Of a stretch of 64,000 nucleotides of DNA, positions 23,225 to 34,267 are shown piece after piece. This DNA comes from Siderastrea siderea (lineage: Eukaryota > Cnidaria > Anthozoa > Scleractinia > Rhizangiidae). Location: NCBI GenBank assembly GCA_964030785.1, contig OZ034974.1:46195003-46259002 (forward strand), read 5' to 3'. Numbering within the stretch: position 1 is the stretch's first letter; every line of letters begins with the position of its first letter. The notes beneath the pieces were generated by a model, which was given only the letters and a program-made list of their open reading frames with translations, searched no databases and was not told the DNA's origin. The translations under genes were made by a program, and so were the position numbers.

Positions 23225-24885
23225 TTACTCTTCTCTTTCGAAAGTTCCATTTTTTCCTTTAAGAGAGGAAAAGAAAGGAGTAAGATTAATCCAAACTGTT
23301 CTTCCTTTCGCTGCTTTAACGAGCTGTTGTTGTTGATATCCGTTGTGTGGAACACTAAATTCCATGTTTCCGTGGCACAATGGGTTGGAATATTTTTCTT
23401 TATTTGAAGTGACACTCTGTCTGTCTGCACAGTTGGCCAGACACCACCTACTATCACCAGAGACAATAACACAGGATGATTCCGTGATTGGCTTCTTTGG
23501 CTTGCCCTCAGCCCAAGTAAATACCGCTGTTTTCAGGAGCTCTGGGTTTATTTGATCAGCACTAGGAATACTCACACCACACACCAAATACTTCTTGAAA
23601 GCCATGATTATTCCTGCTTCCTTTGCTCCGTTCCACAGTGGACCATAGCACGTACTATCACTGTAGATTGGAACTACATCTTCGCTGTTTCCAATTGCGG
23701 AGCAATTGTCTAGTTTTGGAGAGAAACTTTTAACATTAAAACCGTTGGTCCAAAACCGGCAATGAAGATATCATCCTGAATGATTATTTGAATCAATGAA
23801 AATTACGGTCTTTTTCATAAGACTCATTTCTCTCATGCTTGCCCATCTTCCTGAAAAAATCAGTTTTAAATCACTTGGTGTAAGCACATTATCCCCAAAA
23901 TACTGTTTAATAGCAGTGTCAATTGTGCGTTCATCACGATTACTCGTATGATCATCGAAATATATCCGAATTATTTCATTCCTGTTCCCGAACTTTTGAG
24001 TCCAATCCGATATTTCCTTCATTCTCTCGGTAAATTCTTTGTCCCACGGTGAGCATCCGAGATTTAACTGACCGTTGCCGTGACTCATTCGAATGTTTCC
24101 GAAACATTTCCACAAATCAACTTCAAGATGGCGCACACCTATGTTGAGCTGATCCGTGAAGCTGAACTCCTGATTGGCTAAAGAGATGCATACGGCATCA
24201 CTCTTGAGCGGCCAATGACAATCGTCTAAATCGCCATAGCCGCTGGCTCTGTTGTTCAAAGCGTTATGAGCCCCAAGAAACTGAACATGACCAACTGGAA
24301 TATCCATTTGAATCCCTCGTTGAGTTTTCAAGGCGAATTGAAGCCAGGGTGAAATTCTCGCAGTGCCTCGAACACAAATTCCCCTAAACCCACATTTGGA
24401 GTAATTTGCCTTTTTGCTCAACTGATCGCAGGCAGTTTCCAAGCTCTGCTCCCTTTTTAACCACCTTACTTTTTCACCTGATGAAGATAGTTCAAATCTT
24501 GCTCGGCCATTGCCGGTTTTGCTAACGTTAAAACGTAAATATGCGTCTTTTAGGGGTCCGTCTTCGATTTGATACAAAACATGTAGCTTATACAGAGAAC
24601 CCATACTGGCATCTTTTTTTAAAGTCTAGAATTCCTCTACGCTTGATTTCCTTATTTCCAATGCTAATTAAGAGTTGAATTCCAAATTCAGCGGCCGGTT
24701 TATTTAAAATCATGGCGTCCCTCTGTGACAGGTGATGTTCGTTCAAGTTATTTAGAAATTTCACTCTGGTGATAAGCGACCCCTTGTATACATTTCTACG
24801 AGCGAAAGATGAAGCCATTTCCATCGTATAACAACGAGAAGTAACAAGAGAACCTCTGCAGCGCTAAAACGATTCCAAAATACGT
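23225..24885 (-). pseudogene. PLC-like phosphodiesterase with lectin-like tail, broken copy (unit 1)
   Basis: This is the paralogue of the intact gene at 36434-38152, disabled in several ways. The position of the initiator ATG reads ACG (24883-24885). About two dozen bases are missing after the signal region. An extra T in the run at 24614-24620 shifts the frame. The codon after HSG (CGA in the intact copy) is TGA (rc 23771-23773), a CpG-type change. About 40 bases are deleted from the lectin-like part near 23410, removing the FACV segment. The catalytic-type histidines (LGAHNA, MSHGNG) are still present. It lies in unit 1, convergent with GPCR2. A shortened protein from the central frame cannot be excluded but would lack the signal peptide. 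Confidence 0.85.
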
Positions 24886-26343
24886 ATATATATTTTTTAT
24901 TACTTTCAGATAAAGTTCAAGGGCGGAGCGGGTGGTGGAACGTATTTGAACTAACGTGACGGTGACAACTAGCTTACGGGTACCAACATTACACCTGCAA
25001 AAATGAAATGAGGTCGTTTCATGGAACAAAAATACAAACAAATTTTTAAGGGGTTTGCTCTCAAGGATAAACACAATGTAGACTGCAAGAAATCTCTCTT
25101 TGTGCCTTGCGATAGTCGAGCAAGACGAAACATTCGAGCGAACACGAAAATCGCCTGCCGCGCCAGGACGGGTGCAGCCAGTGTATTGGGTGAACATCGC
25201 CAACTCGTGTCATGTTCCACCCGGGCTTAATAGGCTATAACCGTGATGCCTTTGCATTGAGTAGTTAAAAAGGAGCCCAGTGCAGGTCCTTTCGTCTAAA
25301 TTTTGAATTTTTATTCCCATATAAGTCAAGTCGTTTTCATATGAAAAGTTTCACACTTGGACTGTCTCCGCTGTGGGGGAAGGGGGGGGGGGGGGGGTGG
25401 CTGCTACATTACAGCGCGACACACGAAAGTGTCTGCGGATTTTAACTTATTTGCTTACTCCCGTGAAATCGACTATACAGTCAGAGGAACTTTACAAGGA
25501 CATATATTAAATGTGAATTGCATTAAACATAAAACAGTATCGCTGTTAGACCCAATTTAGACTGTACAACTTTGTTGTTGGACTGTTTGATGGATGTATC
25601 TGTTGAATTCACCATAAGAGTTTCCCTGGTGTAAACAAACTAAAAAAAAAAAATTAAAGTTGTATTTTTTTTAACTTAAGTGAATTATGAAACATGTTTT
25701 CTACGATTCCTAAAAACTGATTTTGTGCAATAGCATACAGATTAATTGCAAAAGATAGCAGGATGTTACCGATTGTTTCGTCTGACTTTTGCAGCTGACT
25801 GCTCTTCAAAAATCAGCTGGAATGATTTTTAAAAGAATAAAATGCTAACCACACGGCTCCCGCTTGCAGTCTTTCCCAAGTAAAGTATTTCATTTTTGGA
25901 TTGGACTGAACTTTGGAAAAGGAAGATGCAACTCAAAAGTCACTGACTTTTTGTTCTTACATGTAAAAAATCAAAGAAAGAAAGCTAGTACTGGCTGTGG
26001 ATTTTGTCGATTTCTTTCTCTATCGAGTTATGGATGCACTTGGGAAGTTTGGAGAACACTCCAAGAGCTGGATTTACTCTCGGGTAAAATCGTGGATGGA
26101 CAGACTCTAAGTATGAACCAGTTCTTAATTCGAGGGTATATTCTAGAAAACTAACTCAACTTTGAAAATTTTTTCTTTAAAATGTCCTCGAATTTTTAGG
26201 GAAAGCTTTAATTAAGAAGTCACTGGTCAGGGGGCTCACACAAGTAAATCAACATTAAAGTCACTATGAAATCAATTTTGCTGATTTTTCGTTTTTGTTC
26301 TTACATGAAAACTTTACGACAAAAAAAATCTGAAAACGGTCCA
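24886..26343. other. Upstream region of the broken phosphodiesterase
   Basis: This non-coding DNA matches 38153-39832 of unit 2. It contains a G-run (25381-25397) and, near 25990-26060, an incomplete form of a foldback whose full palindrome is at about 39462-39558 (TATCGAGTTA at both ends). Confidence 0.45.
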
Positions 26344-26567
26344 TCAGTTACTGCAACGCTGATTACAACAATTCACGTTGGCACTGAAGCGAGGACAAGG
26401 ACATTTGGCCTGATGGCTAGAACTCAGGTACTCGCAGCGAACCCTAAAGGTCTTCCAGAAAAGGCGGATTTCACATTCGTAAAACCATTGAGCTGGAGTG
26501 CAAAGGAAGTCCGGCATGCTTGAAGCCTCACACTGACGCATATTAGAGACGTCGACAATAGATCTGG
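26344..26567 (-). CDS. Cysteine-rich terminal exon, copy 1 (unknown secreted-type protein)
   Basis: I do not recognise the family. On the minus strand an acceptor (TTCTTCTCCACAG) is followed by two bases completing an Ala codon and then 73 codons to a TGA stop. The residues include the core LCTPAQW, then RVRC, and a cysteine-dense end VNCCNQRCSN. Copies 2 and 3 (39833-40041, 56550-56764) share the acceptor, the phase, the C-x-P-x-Q-W core, a W/F-x-x-C about 15-20 residues later and a V-x-C just before the stop, though overall identity is low. That pattern points to selection on protein. The 5' exon with a signal peptide was not found. The C-x-P-x-Q-W core is faintly like the N-terminus of ependymin-related proteins, which is only a hypothesis. 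Confidence 0.45.
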
Positions 26568-26950
26568 CTGTGGAGAAGAAGGGAAAAGTAAATGAGCAGA
26601 GATGCATGCAGTTTTTTAGCTCGTACCGTTTTTTGTATTGACACCTTTGGCTTGAACTGAACCATATTTTGCTACCAGCAGCGATAATGGGTAACTTTCT
26701 AAATTTCCTGTCGGCTGAAACTAACTTAAAGTAGTCAACAGAAAAGCATAAGGTTGCATTAAGAGTTGTCCTCAATACCGAAAAGGAAAAGAGTGCATAG
26801 ATGACCAAGTAAAGAATTTTCCAGTAGTTAGCTTTCGAGTATTACCTCCTTCCGCTCGGGATGGTCGAGCAAGTAAAACTCAGAGAACTCAGAGAACAAG
26901 TAAAACTAAGAACTGGAGAACTTGAAAATCGCCGGCCACCTGTACCTTCT

Positions 26951-27040
26951 AATTTGTTTATTAATGATCTGGACATTAATGAAAATGAACTAACTTCTAT
27001 AATAAAATTTGCTGATGACACAACTTTCCTAGTTAAAGTG
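26951..27040 (+). mobile_element. LINE reverse transcriptase fragment at duplication junction
   Basis: The plus strand encodes NLFINDLD, a short gap, and IIKFADDTTFLVKV, the finger/palm segment with the FADD catalytic box of a non-LTR reverse transcriptase. Only about 30 codons remain. It lies between duplication units 1 and 2, so it may mark the breakpoint. Confidence 0.65.
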
Positions 27041-27052
27041 TGCAAGGGTAAT

Positions 27053-27181
27053 TTTTATCAAACAACTCGAAAGAGTGTTTCATCAGGTATCCAAACACCT
27101 CGAAGTTGCGCCTCGTTTTTTCAACCCACTTCTCGGGGTTTGAATATCCTGATGAAACACTCTTTCTCGTGTTTGATATAA
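27053..27181. mobile_element. Small foldback element
   Basis: The left arm (TATCAAACAACTCGAAAGAG, then TGTTTCATCAGG) and the right arm (CCTGATGAAACA, then CTCGTGTTTGATA) are inverted copies around a short centre. The total is about 129 bp. It lies just left of the truncated GPCR copy. Confidence 0.7.
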
Positions 27182-27277
27182 ATTACGTAATGAACTTACA
27201 CTCTGTAAGAAATGAAATGAGCTGTACAAGTGACTCCTGTTCAGGGAATCAAGCAAGTAGATTCCTTAAAAATAAAG

Positions 27278-27686
27278 GATTGCTTACTTTAACTGTGTTC
27301 CTGTTTTACACTCCAACTTTTCTGTTCCCGTTGTGTTATGTTTATCCCATTTTTTGTGACAGTTCTTATGTGCTCTGACTCAGTGAATGGCAATGACTCC
27401 GGTGTAATTAAACTCTCTCGCAAACTCAATCCTTTATTGCTACAGAAACCGACAACTTAGAAAAGCTACTCTTGAACTGCTAGGAATAGAAACATGGAAA
27501 ATAAGTTTAGCTTTACCACTTGGAAGAAGAAATAGAGCTCAGGCAAATCACTTAGCGTTACAAGATATACAATGGCCAGCCTTACTACAAGGATTACGTG
27601 TAAGAGATAGGTGAAAGTCCTGGGGCCCAAATAACTTCAGCAATATTCGTTTAGCAGCTGAAAGGGGTCAGTCTATAGAATTGTGA
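27278..27686 (+). pseudogene. GPCR-A fragment (3' part of a GPCR1 copy)
   Basis: This begins abruptly at the helix 6 region (GLLTLTVFLFYTPTF) and matches GPCR1 from about 16906 to its stop. It has no 5' two-thirds, a 12-nt insertion containing an in-frame TGA after the helix 7 start, a further stop in the tail (GATAGGTGA), and several substitutions. The start coincides with the left boundary of unit 2, so the duplication broke inside GPCR-A. It is not functional as a receptor. Confidence 0.9.
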
Positions 27687-27710
27687 TCTGACACTTATGC
27701 ATGGTTCAAT

Positions 27711-28415
27711 TTTACCTGTTACAATCCCCCCCCGGGCAACCCCGGGGACAAGTCCAGCCCTTCGGTCCCGGGGATGGGGAATTGTTTGAAGCCGTCCTGT
27801 CCCGGGGGGGGCAAATCGAAAATAACTTCTTATTGTTCTTGTGAAGTACGTCACTTCTCGGTTGACGCCAGACCGGGTGGAGAAGACTGCCTAGCTATTT
27901 CCAGGCAGAATTTCTAGAATTTGTGGCAGACTGGTTAGAGAAGAATAATTTCTCAAAATTAAAATCTAAGCTAAGAAAAACTCCTTTAAAATGCTGCCAT
28001 CAATTTGTTCACGGGCCTCTTGTACGTATGTGCTAAATTTAGAATAAATCACGTGGCGAAGACCATTTCCTTACTCGCTAAGCCGCATGCCAGTGCGGTT
28101 AGTGTTTTTTCTTCAGTTTTCTTTTTCAAATACAGTGTTCATGTTTTTATTACATTATACATGTAGTGTCCTTTGCTCAAGAAACTCTAGAAAAGCGTTT
28201 ACGTTCTTGTCAAAACGTCTGGTTTTGCTATTGCACGGAAATCAATATCGTAATCTATCTTTTGTACACAAAACAACGTATTTGTGGTCGATGAGGAGTC
28301 CCGGGGGTTGGGGAATTGTCTCTTTCTGCGTGCCCGGGGGTGGGGAATAGACCGCCAAGTGAGAACAAAATTGCAAATTCCCGGGGGTATGCCCGGGGGG
28401 CATGGTAACAGGTAG
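27711..28415. mobile_element. DNA element with GC-rich subterminal repeats
   Basis: The ends ACCTGTTACAATCCCCCCC and GGGGGCATGGTAACAGGT are inverted copies, and several CCCGGGG words recur inside both ends. It is absent from the matching place in unit 1 (after about 17335), so it is an insertion in unit 2 of about 700 bp. No coding region was recognised. Confidence 0.7.
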
Positions 28416-28468
28416 AATAGGCCATTTTACAGTTGTGTCCTTAGTGACCTGGCCTTTGAGTGGAAGTG

Positions 28469-28604
28469 AGGCTGAAGTTGACCTTGTTTTGATAAAGACC
28501 CTTCCTCTTTTCATATGTAAATCATGTTGTTCTCATCCAGCTAGTTTGTATTTACATCTGAAAAGCAAGAGGGTTTGTATCAAAACAAGGTCAACTCCAG
28601 CTTT
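28469..28604. mobile_element. Foldback element
   Basis: The left arm GCTGAAGTTGACCTTGTTTT and the right arm AAAACAAGGTCAACTCCAGC are inverted copies, continuing with AAGACCCTTCC against AAGAGGGTTT. The total is about 136 bp. It is also absent from unit 1. Confidence 0.7.
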
Positions 28605-28619
28605 GTTTGCTGTAACTTA

Positions 28620-29624
28620 AAAATTTTAAAATTATTTTTGGAAATCTCTCAGATATATGGTATCATTAATCTGACAGAAAATTAGATCGTTAGAGATATT
28701 ACGACGTTAGTAAACTGTCATTAAACTTTTTCTCATGCTGCTAGTCATTTAGAGGTATTCCTCATACTGGCACACTCCGATTAGAGGGAAGGTGATGAGG
28801 TTTTTTAAAACTTCATTTTAAAAACTCTTGTTTCTGGGAGCTGTAACCTGAATGTGTTGGCAATATTAAAAATGATTACAGGACAAATGCGTTTTAAATT
28901 TCGAGCCGAGTTATAGCGGTTCTAACTTGACAAAATCCCGCGTACGTTCGCCGTAATTTAAGCCGTCAGTTTTTCCCCGAACCAAGATGGCGGCGAAACC
29001 CGTGGAAAATTCTATGCGTTAGAACTGTTGTCATGTCAGCCCTAAGCTTTCATACGCTGCCGTCATATTCTATTTTGGGCAGCCGCTTAACCACGCACTT
29101 AGCGCAACACTCGCACACGCGACTGAAAATCGGTTTAGGAGGCACAGGCTAAGGGCTCTATTTACTTTTTTTTTTATTTCCACAACCATGTAAGTAATAA
29201 TGTATAATGTAAAAGGAATAAAGTGTGTTCCTCCCAAAATTTCCTTTATAACTTTGAATTGCCGTTAGCAGTTTTGTTTGGAATATGTAGTCGCTCAACT
29301 TGCTTCCTGGTGCATAAATTAGTTAGCATAATACTTACTTCGCTGTATGTCGTAATGTGGCCACTTGCACAAAGTTTTCGATTATTTTTTGACATCTTTT
29401 TGACAACTTTTTTGTGCCTATACGTGTCAACTGGCAGGAACTGAAAAAACTGTGAGAGAAAGAACTGTTGTAGGCAGGGCTGTCAAGTTTCACTTTCGTG
29501 CGCGACTCTTCCTTTCATAGTTTTTGGATCTGGTTGGTCACTTGAAACAGAGCCTGCATGTCAAAAAAGACGCCAAAAAGCTGTCAGGAATTAATCAAAA
29601 ATTTGTATAAATGGAAACTGTACT
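28620..29624. other. Unit 2 copy of the GPCR1 3' flank
   Basis: This is non-coding and parallels about 17395-18364. It keeps CCAAGATGGCGG (28982-28993) and AATAAA (29217-29222). A TATA-like TGTATAAATG at 29602-29611 lies just upstream of the GPCR3 exon-like block. Unit 1 has TGTGCATGTG there, so the box is not conserved. Confidence 0.4.
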
Positions 29625-29710
29625 GCACTTAATGCTATAGAGTGCTATTTCGTTGAAAGTTCACTTTCATCGCCAGCAGAGCTGAGGATAGAAACTCGAA
29701 CGTCAGTTAG
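29625..29710 (+). other. Putative 5' non-coding exon of GPCR3
   Basis: This is the unit 2 version of the block at 18365-18450, ending CAGTTAG|GTAAGTT. The distance to the GPCR3 coding exon is enlarged by the 2.3-kb element at 31288-33623, which would sit inside the intron. Confidence 0.4.
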
Positions 29711-31279
29711 GTAAGTTTACTTTTTCATAATGTACATTTATTGATTCCCCGATGCCGTTATTTTCAGGTGGCTTGGTATTCGCGAAAATCGTGAAAATTG
29801 GCCGCTGAAGTTTTTTTTAATGCTTCGTCCGAAAATTTTGGCGATATTCGATGAGTCGCTTATAAAAAGGAAAAAAGTAAAGAGCTTCTGCGGTCCAAAA
29901 ATACAGAGGATATTGATTTTCTCAAACCTTTCAAAATTTGACGAAACCATGTGATGAGAAAAAAATATTTCATGGAATAAAAGTTGACTGTTTTAATATG
30001 GGGATTTTGCTGTGAAAAAAAAGGCAACAAAAACCGTTTTTAATCAGAGGATTCTACAGGTAAAGTAGGCGTCTGGAAATCGTCCCCAGAACAATCGAAA
30101 CCAGCTCAAGGAAATGTTCTCAAGGCTGTAAAGTTTCCTGAATTTAACTGAGGTATAGGAAAGTACGTTTTCTGACAAATCTGCGATTGATTTTTCTAGT
30201 CTTTAACATGCAGCACCACCACCGTCTCACTGGAATTCGGCAGAGAGCAGCACCATTCGCTCATCCACATCGTTGTTGAGACCATGCACTTAATTTTGGT
30301 CCGACCAAGAACTGTTCATCTATCGATTATTGAGTAAAATGTACTTTTCAATCGCAGTCTTTTTTCTCTGAATACATTTCAAAACCGTGAAAAAAAGTTA
30401 TCTCAGATTTATGGGCACTCGCACTTGACATATTGAGAAAACGTCGGCAGCCAGGCTAAACCTCGAAGAGCTAAAACGAAAAAAAAAAAAACCAGCCAAG
30501 TCGTCGGAAATTTTAAGCCGGATAAAGCGTAACTGTAATCCCCACTTAAATGAGTGCTTACTGTCTTCTATAAAAATTTTCGACTTTCGTCGGTTTGAAA
30601 ATAGTTTGTTTGGGGTGGAAATGAGCGCAAGGAAACATTTACTTGACAAACAAACGAAAATCTCGAGGAGAAAAAAACGAAAGACCGAACAATTTGTACG
30701 TACTTCTAATCCACTGTGTTTCCGCGCGCAGTTGAAGTCTTTCGTCGCTCTCTTTCTTTTTTCTTTTTCTTTTAATAAATATTTTGATTATATACGTCGC
30801 ATTTAAGTCGTGGTGTATTTTACACCCCCCCCCCCCCCACCCAAAGGATTTTTTCTTGAGTTAAATTTTGTTAAAACTCAACAACAAGCGAAAAACCATA
30901 TATGAATTTGCGTCTATGAATCGCCGAAAAAGGTCCTTTATAGATTGAATAGTACTTCTAATTACTATAATCATGTGAAAAGCGAATGAAGCCTACAACC
31001 GGATTTTAATAAAAAAATAAAAGCACCTCGTTTAAAGCAATAGTTCTTACTTGCACGTGCCTTCCGCTTCAACTAATGAAGGCATTTTTATAACCAGGAG
31101 AACCACAGGAAAAATGGCGATCTTTTGTAAATCCTCTAAGAAAAGATTTGATGATAAACGCCCTCGTACCATCTACATGATCTTCAATAGGAAAAACGAA
31201 GAAAGAAACAACTGGAAGAGAGACTGGATTTTAGCTATCGGTTGTTGATGGGTTGCTTTAGAGAATTTTTTAAAGTTCT
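29711..31279. other. GPCR3 5' intron / upstream DNA
   Basis: This is a non-coding counterpart of 18451-20040, with a C-run at 30827-30838. A 65-codon open frame at 31051-31248 is only partly open in unit 1 and is not called. Confidence 0.4.
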
Positions 31280-31454
31280 ATTTAAAACAGGACCCATAAT
31301 CGGGGATGGAGACCGTAACTAACTGCCATTTTCAGTATGGGCGTTGGCCCCATCGAAAAAGACAAATGTGCTATTTTTAGAAAAAATTGCGCCATCGCGC
31401 GTGACACACGCGCGTGTGTGTTGCGAGGACTCCGCGCAGACAAAAACAAACAAA

Positions 31455-31903
31455 ATGGCATCGGAAATTACCTTTGTTGGAGATGAATAAATTCAATTTC
31501 TGTCATCAGTGTCACTTCCTAATTTGAGGCAAGCCCTTGGGAAGAACTTTCTGGATAGTGACTCTGGATATGAGGATTATACAAGTGATTCCGATGATGG
31601 CAGTGAGAATATTTTAGAAAAATCCTGTGGCGAAGATGTGTCGGACATGTTGGACGAGGATTTCCCCGTTAGACGGAAGAAACGTTTTACGGGCAAAAAT
31701 GGCGTCGAACTACGAAAAAATCAGTTGAAGGCGAATCAGGCAGAAAAAGGGAAAATACATCTCGAATATATATTTCCTCTGAGGACGTACAGAGATTGAA
31801 GGGCAGCCGCAAAGACTGTAAAATGATTTTCCAAGCACGGACTGAAGAAAAGAAACGCACTGATAAATCGTTGTCACTTTTTTTACTGCAAGAAAAATAG
31901 TAA
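31455..31903 (+). pseudogene. Decayed element-borne ORF, unknown product
   Basis: The frame opens with ATG GCA TCG, meets TAA after 11 codons, and continues open as FLSSVSLPNLRQALG followed by an acidic Asp/Ser-rich stretch (DSGYEDYTSDSDDGSEN) and a basic RRKKRF patch. A frameshift near 31765 leads to SRKDCKMIFQARTEEKKRTD before a stop. The acidic-then-basic order is common in DNA-binding proteins, but there is no recognised domain. It lies within the element at 31288-33623. Confidence 0.35.
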
Positions 31904-31934
31904 CAGATATTCAAATACCGAGTCAGCAAAGAAA

Positions 31935-32351
31935 ATGTCTGTCGAGATTTCTCAAGGTATGTTTTCTAAAATAATGCCCGCCTTTACCGAAATGGCCGAA
32001 ATGTTTATAATAAAGACCAAGAATAGTGAAAAGTGCGCCTTGTTTTCAATCAAATGCTCTCGTGGTGCGTTATCAATCGTCGACAAAATAGAGAACTGGA
32101 AAAACACCAAGAGAAAAAAAACTACTTCCGTCGATGAGAAGGAGAAAGATGAAGTGAAACTCCATGCTGCCCTAGTACTTAATATTACTTTCTGGGCAAT
32201 TTACGAACCTAGAAGGGATACACAGCGCAGTGGATTTGGCAAGGGTTTCAACGACGGAGTGAGCTTTTTTAAAATTATTTTTCTCTGCCAGCAACCCGGC
32301 GAGAAAAAATCACTTTGTGTCGAAGCAAAATTAAGAAGAAATTACGACTGA
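31935..32351 (+). CDS. Element-borne ORF of 138 codons, unknown product
   Basis: This is an open frame starting MSVEISQGMFSKIMPAF and ending RNYD with a stop at 32349-32351. Around residues 75-115 it reads KLHAALVLNITFWAIYEP, then GFGKGFNDGVSFFKI, a hydrophobic/glycine pattern. No family was recognised. It lies directly after the decayed frame above and may once have been one protein with it. Translation is unproven. Confidence 0.3.
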   Translation: MSVEISQGMFSKIMPAFTEMAEMFIIKTKNSEKCALFSIKCSRGALSIVDKIENWKNTKRKKTTSVDEKEKDEVKLHAALVLNITFWAIYEPRRDTQRSGFGKGFNDGVSFFKIIFLCQQPGEKKSLCVEAKLRRNYD

Positions 32352-33686
32352 ACGTCACTGAGACACAAATCTTAGTTGTTTCAGAATGCTTGATTTCTTA
32401 GGACGAAAAGAAACTGTAGAAATAGAATTTTAAGCATTTAGCGCTTTGTTTACAATTTCTTTCATCGTCCAGTCAATCACTTGTTCTTAAAATTTCACAA
32501 ACAGCAGGTTTCATACGGAAGGCTTTGACTCCGAAATATCGAGACAAGACAAAATAAAGCACAGTAAAATTGGAAAGAAGCATTTAATAAAAATTGTCAC
32601 ACTTTTTATGGCGAGTCAGTACAAAAATCATGCAACAGTCTGAACGACAAGCATTGAACAAATCCAGTACCAGAAAAGGCGACATTATTTGGCTATACCA
32701 CACAAAATTGACACTGGTTTACCTGTACTCGTTGTGGCTCTATCTGTGTTCAATTGAGCAGCTCCAGACATTTAGACACAAGTCGGATGCCATGTAAAAT
32801 ACGTTGAATCGCTTTCACAGTTGTTTGAGTGTTATTTTTACCATTCCGTCGGCGGGCTCTAAACTAAGAAAAACTGCGTTTTGTGGTTTGCGTTTAAAAA
32901 GTAAGATGGTGAATTCTAATGTTCCTCACCTCCGTAGTCTTGTTTCCGTGAGCTGCATAGTAATTATCGTTCAAGTTTAATTATTAATCCTGTCTTCAGT
33001 TCGATCAAACAAACACATGATGGCTCCGTTGCCAGCGTTGTGCGAACGGAGCGATCAATCTCGTTCATTTGAACTCCCGCAGCCATAACGGTGAGATCGT
33101 ACAGCTTCAATCCGCTTTGAACGACGATTACAACAATTCTCAGGAAAAATCAAACACGTACCACATTTCAGAGCCCATAATTGGGAAATTTTTCCCAGAC
33201 CTTGTGCTTCTACGTTCACTTCGGGGCAGTTTCATTGTTTCATTCAGCTCCGCAAAGAAACGCTACAACACTTCGCAAGGTTTTGGCGCCTTTTTCGGTC
33301 AGTCATGTGATCGCGATCGATTCTTGTTCCCTTTTATCTCGGAGTTTCTCTCTCTTTTTGTCTCTTCCTTGATTTTATGGCAATTAGTGATTGTGTTTTT
33401 AATAATAAAAGCAATTGTGTACTCGGGCATACCGGATATCAAATAATTATAACCATCTTGGTCATATCCAGCACGCCCTCGTTGTACGCAAATTTGCGTG
33501 TAGCCACGCGCGTTTATGACGTTGAGGGTGGCGCTATTTTTTCTAAAAATAGCGCATTTGTCTTTTTCGATGGGGCCGCGTGGACCCCGCGCTTACGGTC
33601 TCCGTCCCCGATTATGGCTCCTGATTTAAAATCGAATTTTAGATTAAGACAAAGTACAAACACAATGAAAACGACCTGATCTGCGG

Positions 33687-33734
33687 AAATACAAATGAAA
33701 TAAAGATGTTCACATCTTTATTTCATTTGTATTT
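33687..33734. repeat. 48-bp perfect palindrome upstream of GPCR3
   Basis: Two 23-nt arms (33687-33709 and 33712-33734) are exactly complementary with a 2-nt centre. The unit 1 copy (20106-20153) has a single mismatch. It lies just right of the inserted transposon and about 535 nt before the GPCR3 start. Confidence 0.9.
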
Positions 33735-34267
33735 CATTAAGTGTTCACGATGGTCACATCTCTATTTCACAAAGTACAAAAGCAAAACCGTCTAAAATGC
33801 GCCAGGATTAAGAATATTACTTGGATTTCAAAAACATCTTTAATGGTAATTCATTTTTATCAGTTTGTTATTTCATATGTCTGTAAATTCCCCCACAACC
33901 CTTCCCCTCCCCCCCCCCCAAAGAAAAATAACTGTATCTCCGCTAGACTTCGAGCAGTCGCTCCTTCTGCTCCAGTGGAGCAAGAATAAGACGTTCGCGC
34001 GAGTTAACGTGTTCTTCTCACTTGTCTACGCCTGAGCGGAAGGAGGGGTTACTTTTAGTGATTATCTCCGCGTGCTAATGTAATATTCTTAATCCTGTTA
34101 CAGTAATCAACAAGCACTCCCCGGATGTCAAGTCAGAGGTACGCCGAGAAAGTTAAAGCTCAGGGAAGGCCATTTTCAAAGAGTCAACTTGGTGAAAGAG
34201 ACTGTCTCAAAGGTCTACGGAAGCGTGATTATACTGTAAATTTTAATAACCAGAGTCGACCAGGACC

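Larger units (their letters stand above)
31288..33623. mobile_element. DNA transposon with 8-bp target duplication (hAT- or P-like)
   Basis: The ends are CAGGACCCATAATCGGGG and, inverted, CAGGAGCCATAATCGGGG, with inverted similarity extending about 100 bp (GGCCCCATCGAAAAAGAC is shared). The element is flanked by ATTTAAAA at 31280-31287 and 33624-33631. Unit 1 keeps the empty site with one ATTTAAAA (near 20039-20046), proving insertion into unit 2. Eight-base duplications fit hAT or P superfamilies, but no transposase domain was recognised. Inside are two frames of unknown function (31455-31903, 31935-32351) and, at 33030-33300, a segment related to sequence at 47.3 and 48.7-48.96 kb. Confidence 0.85.
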
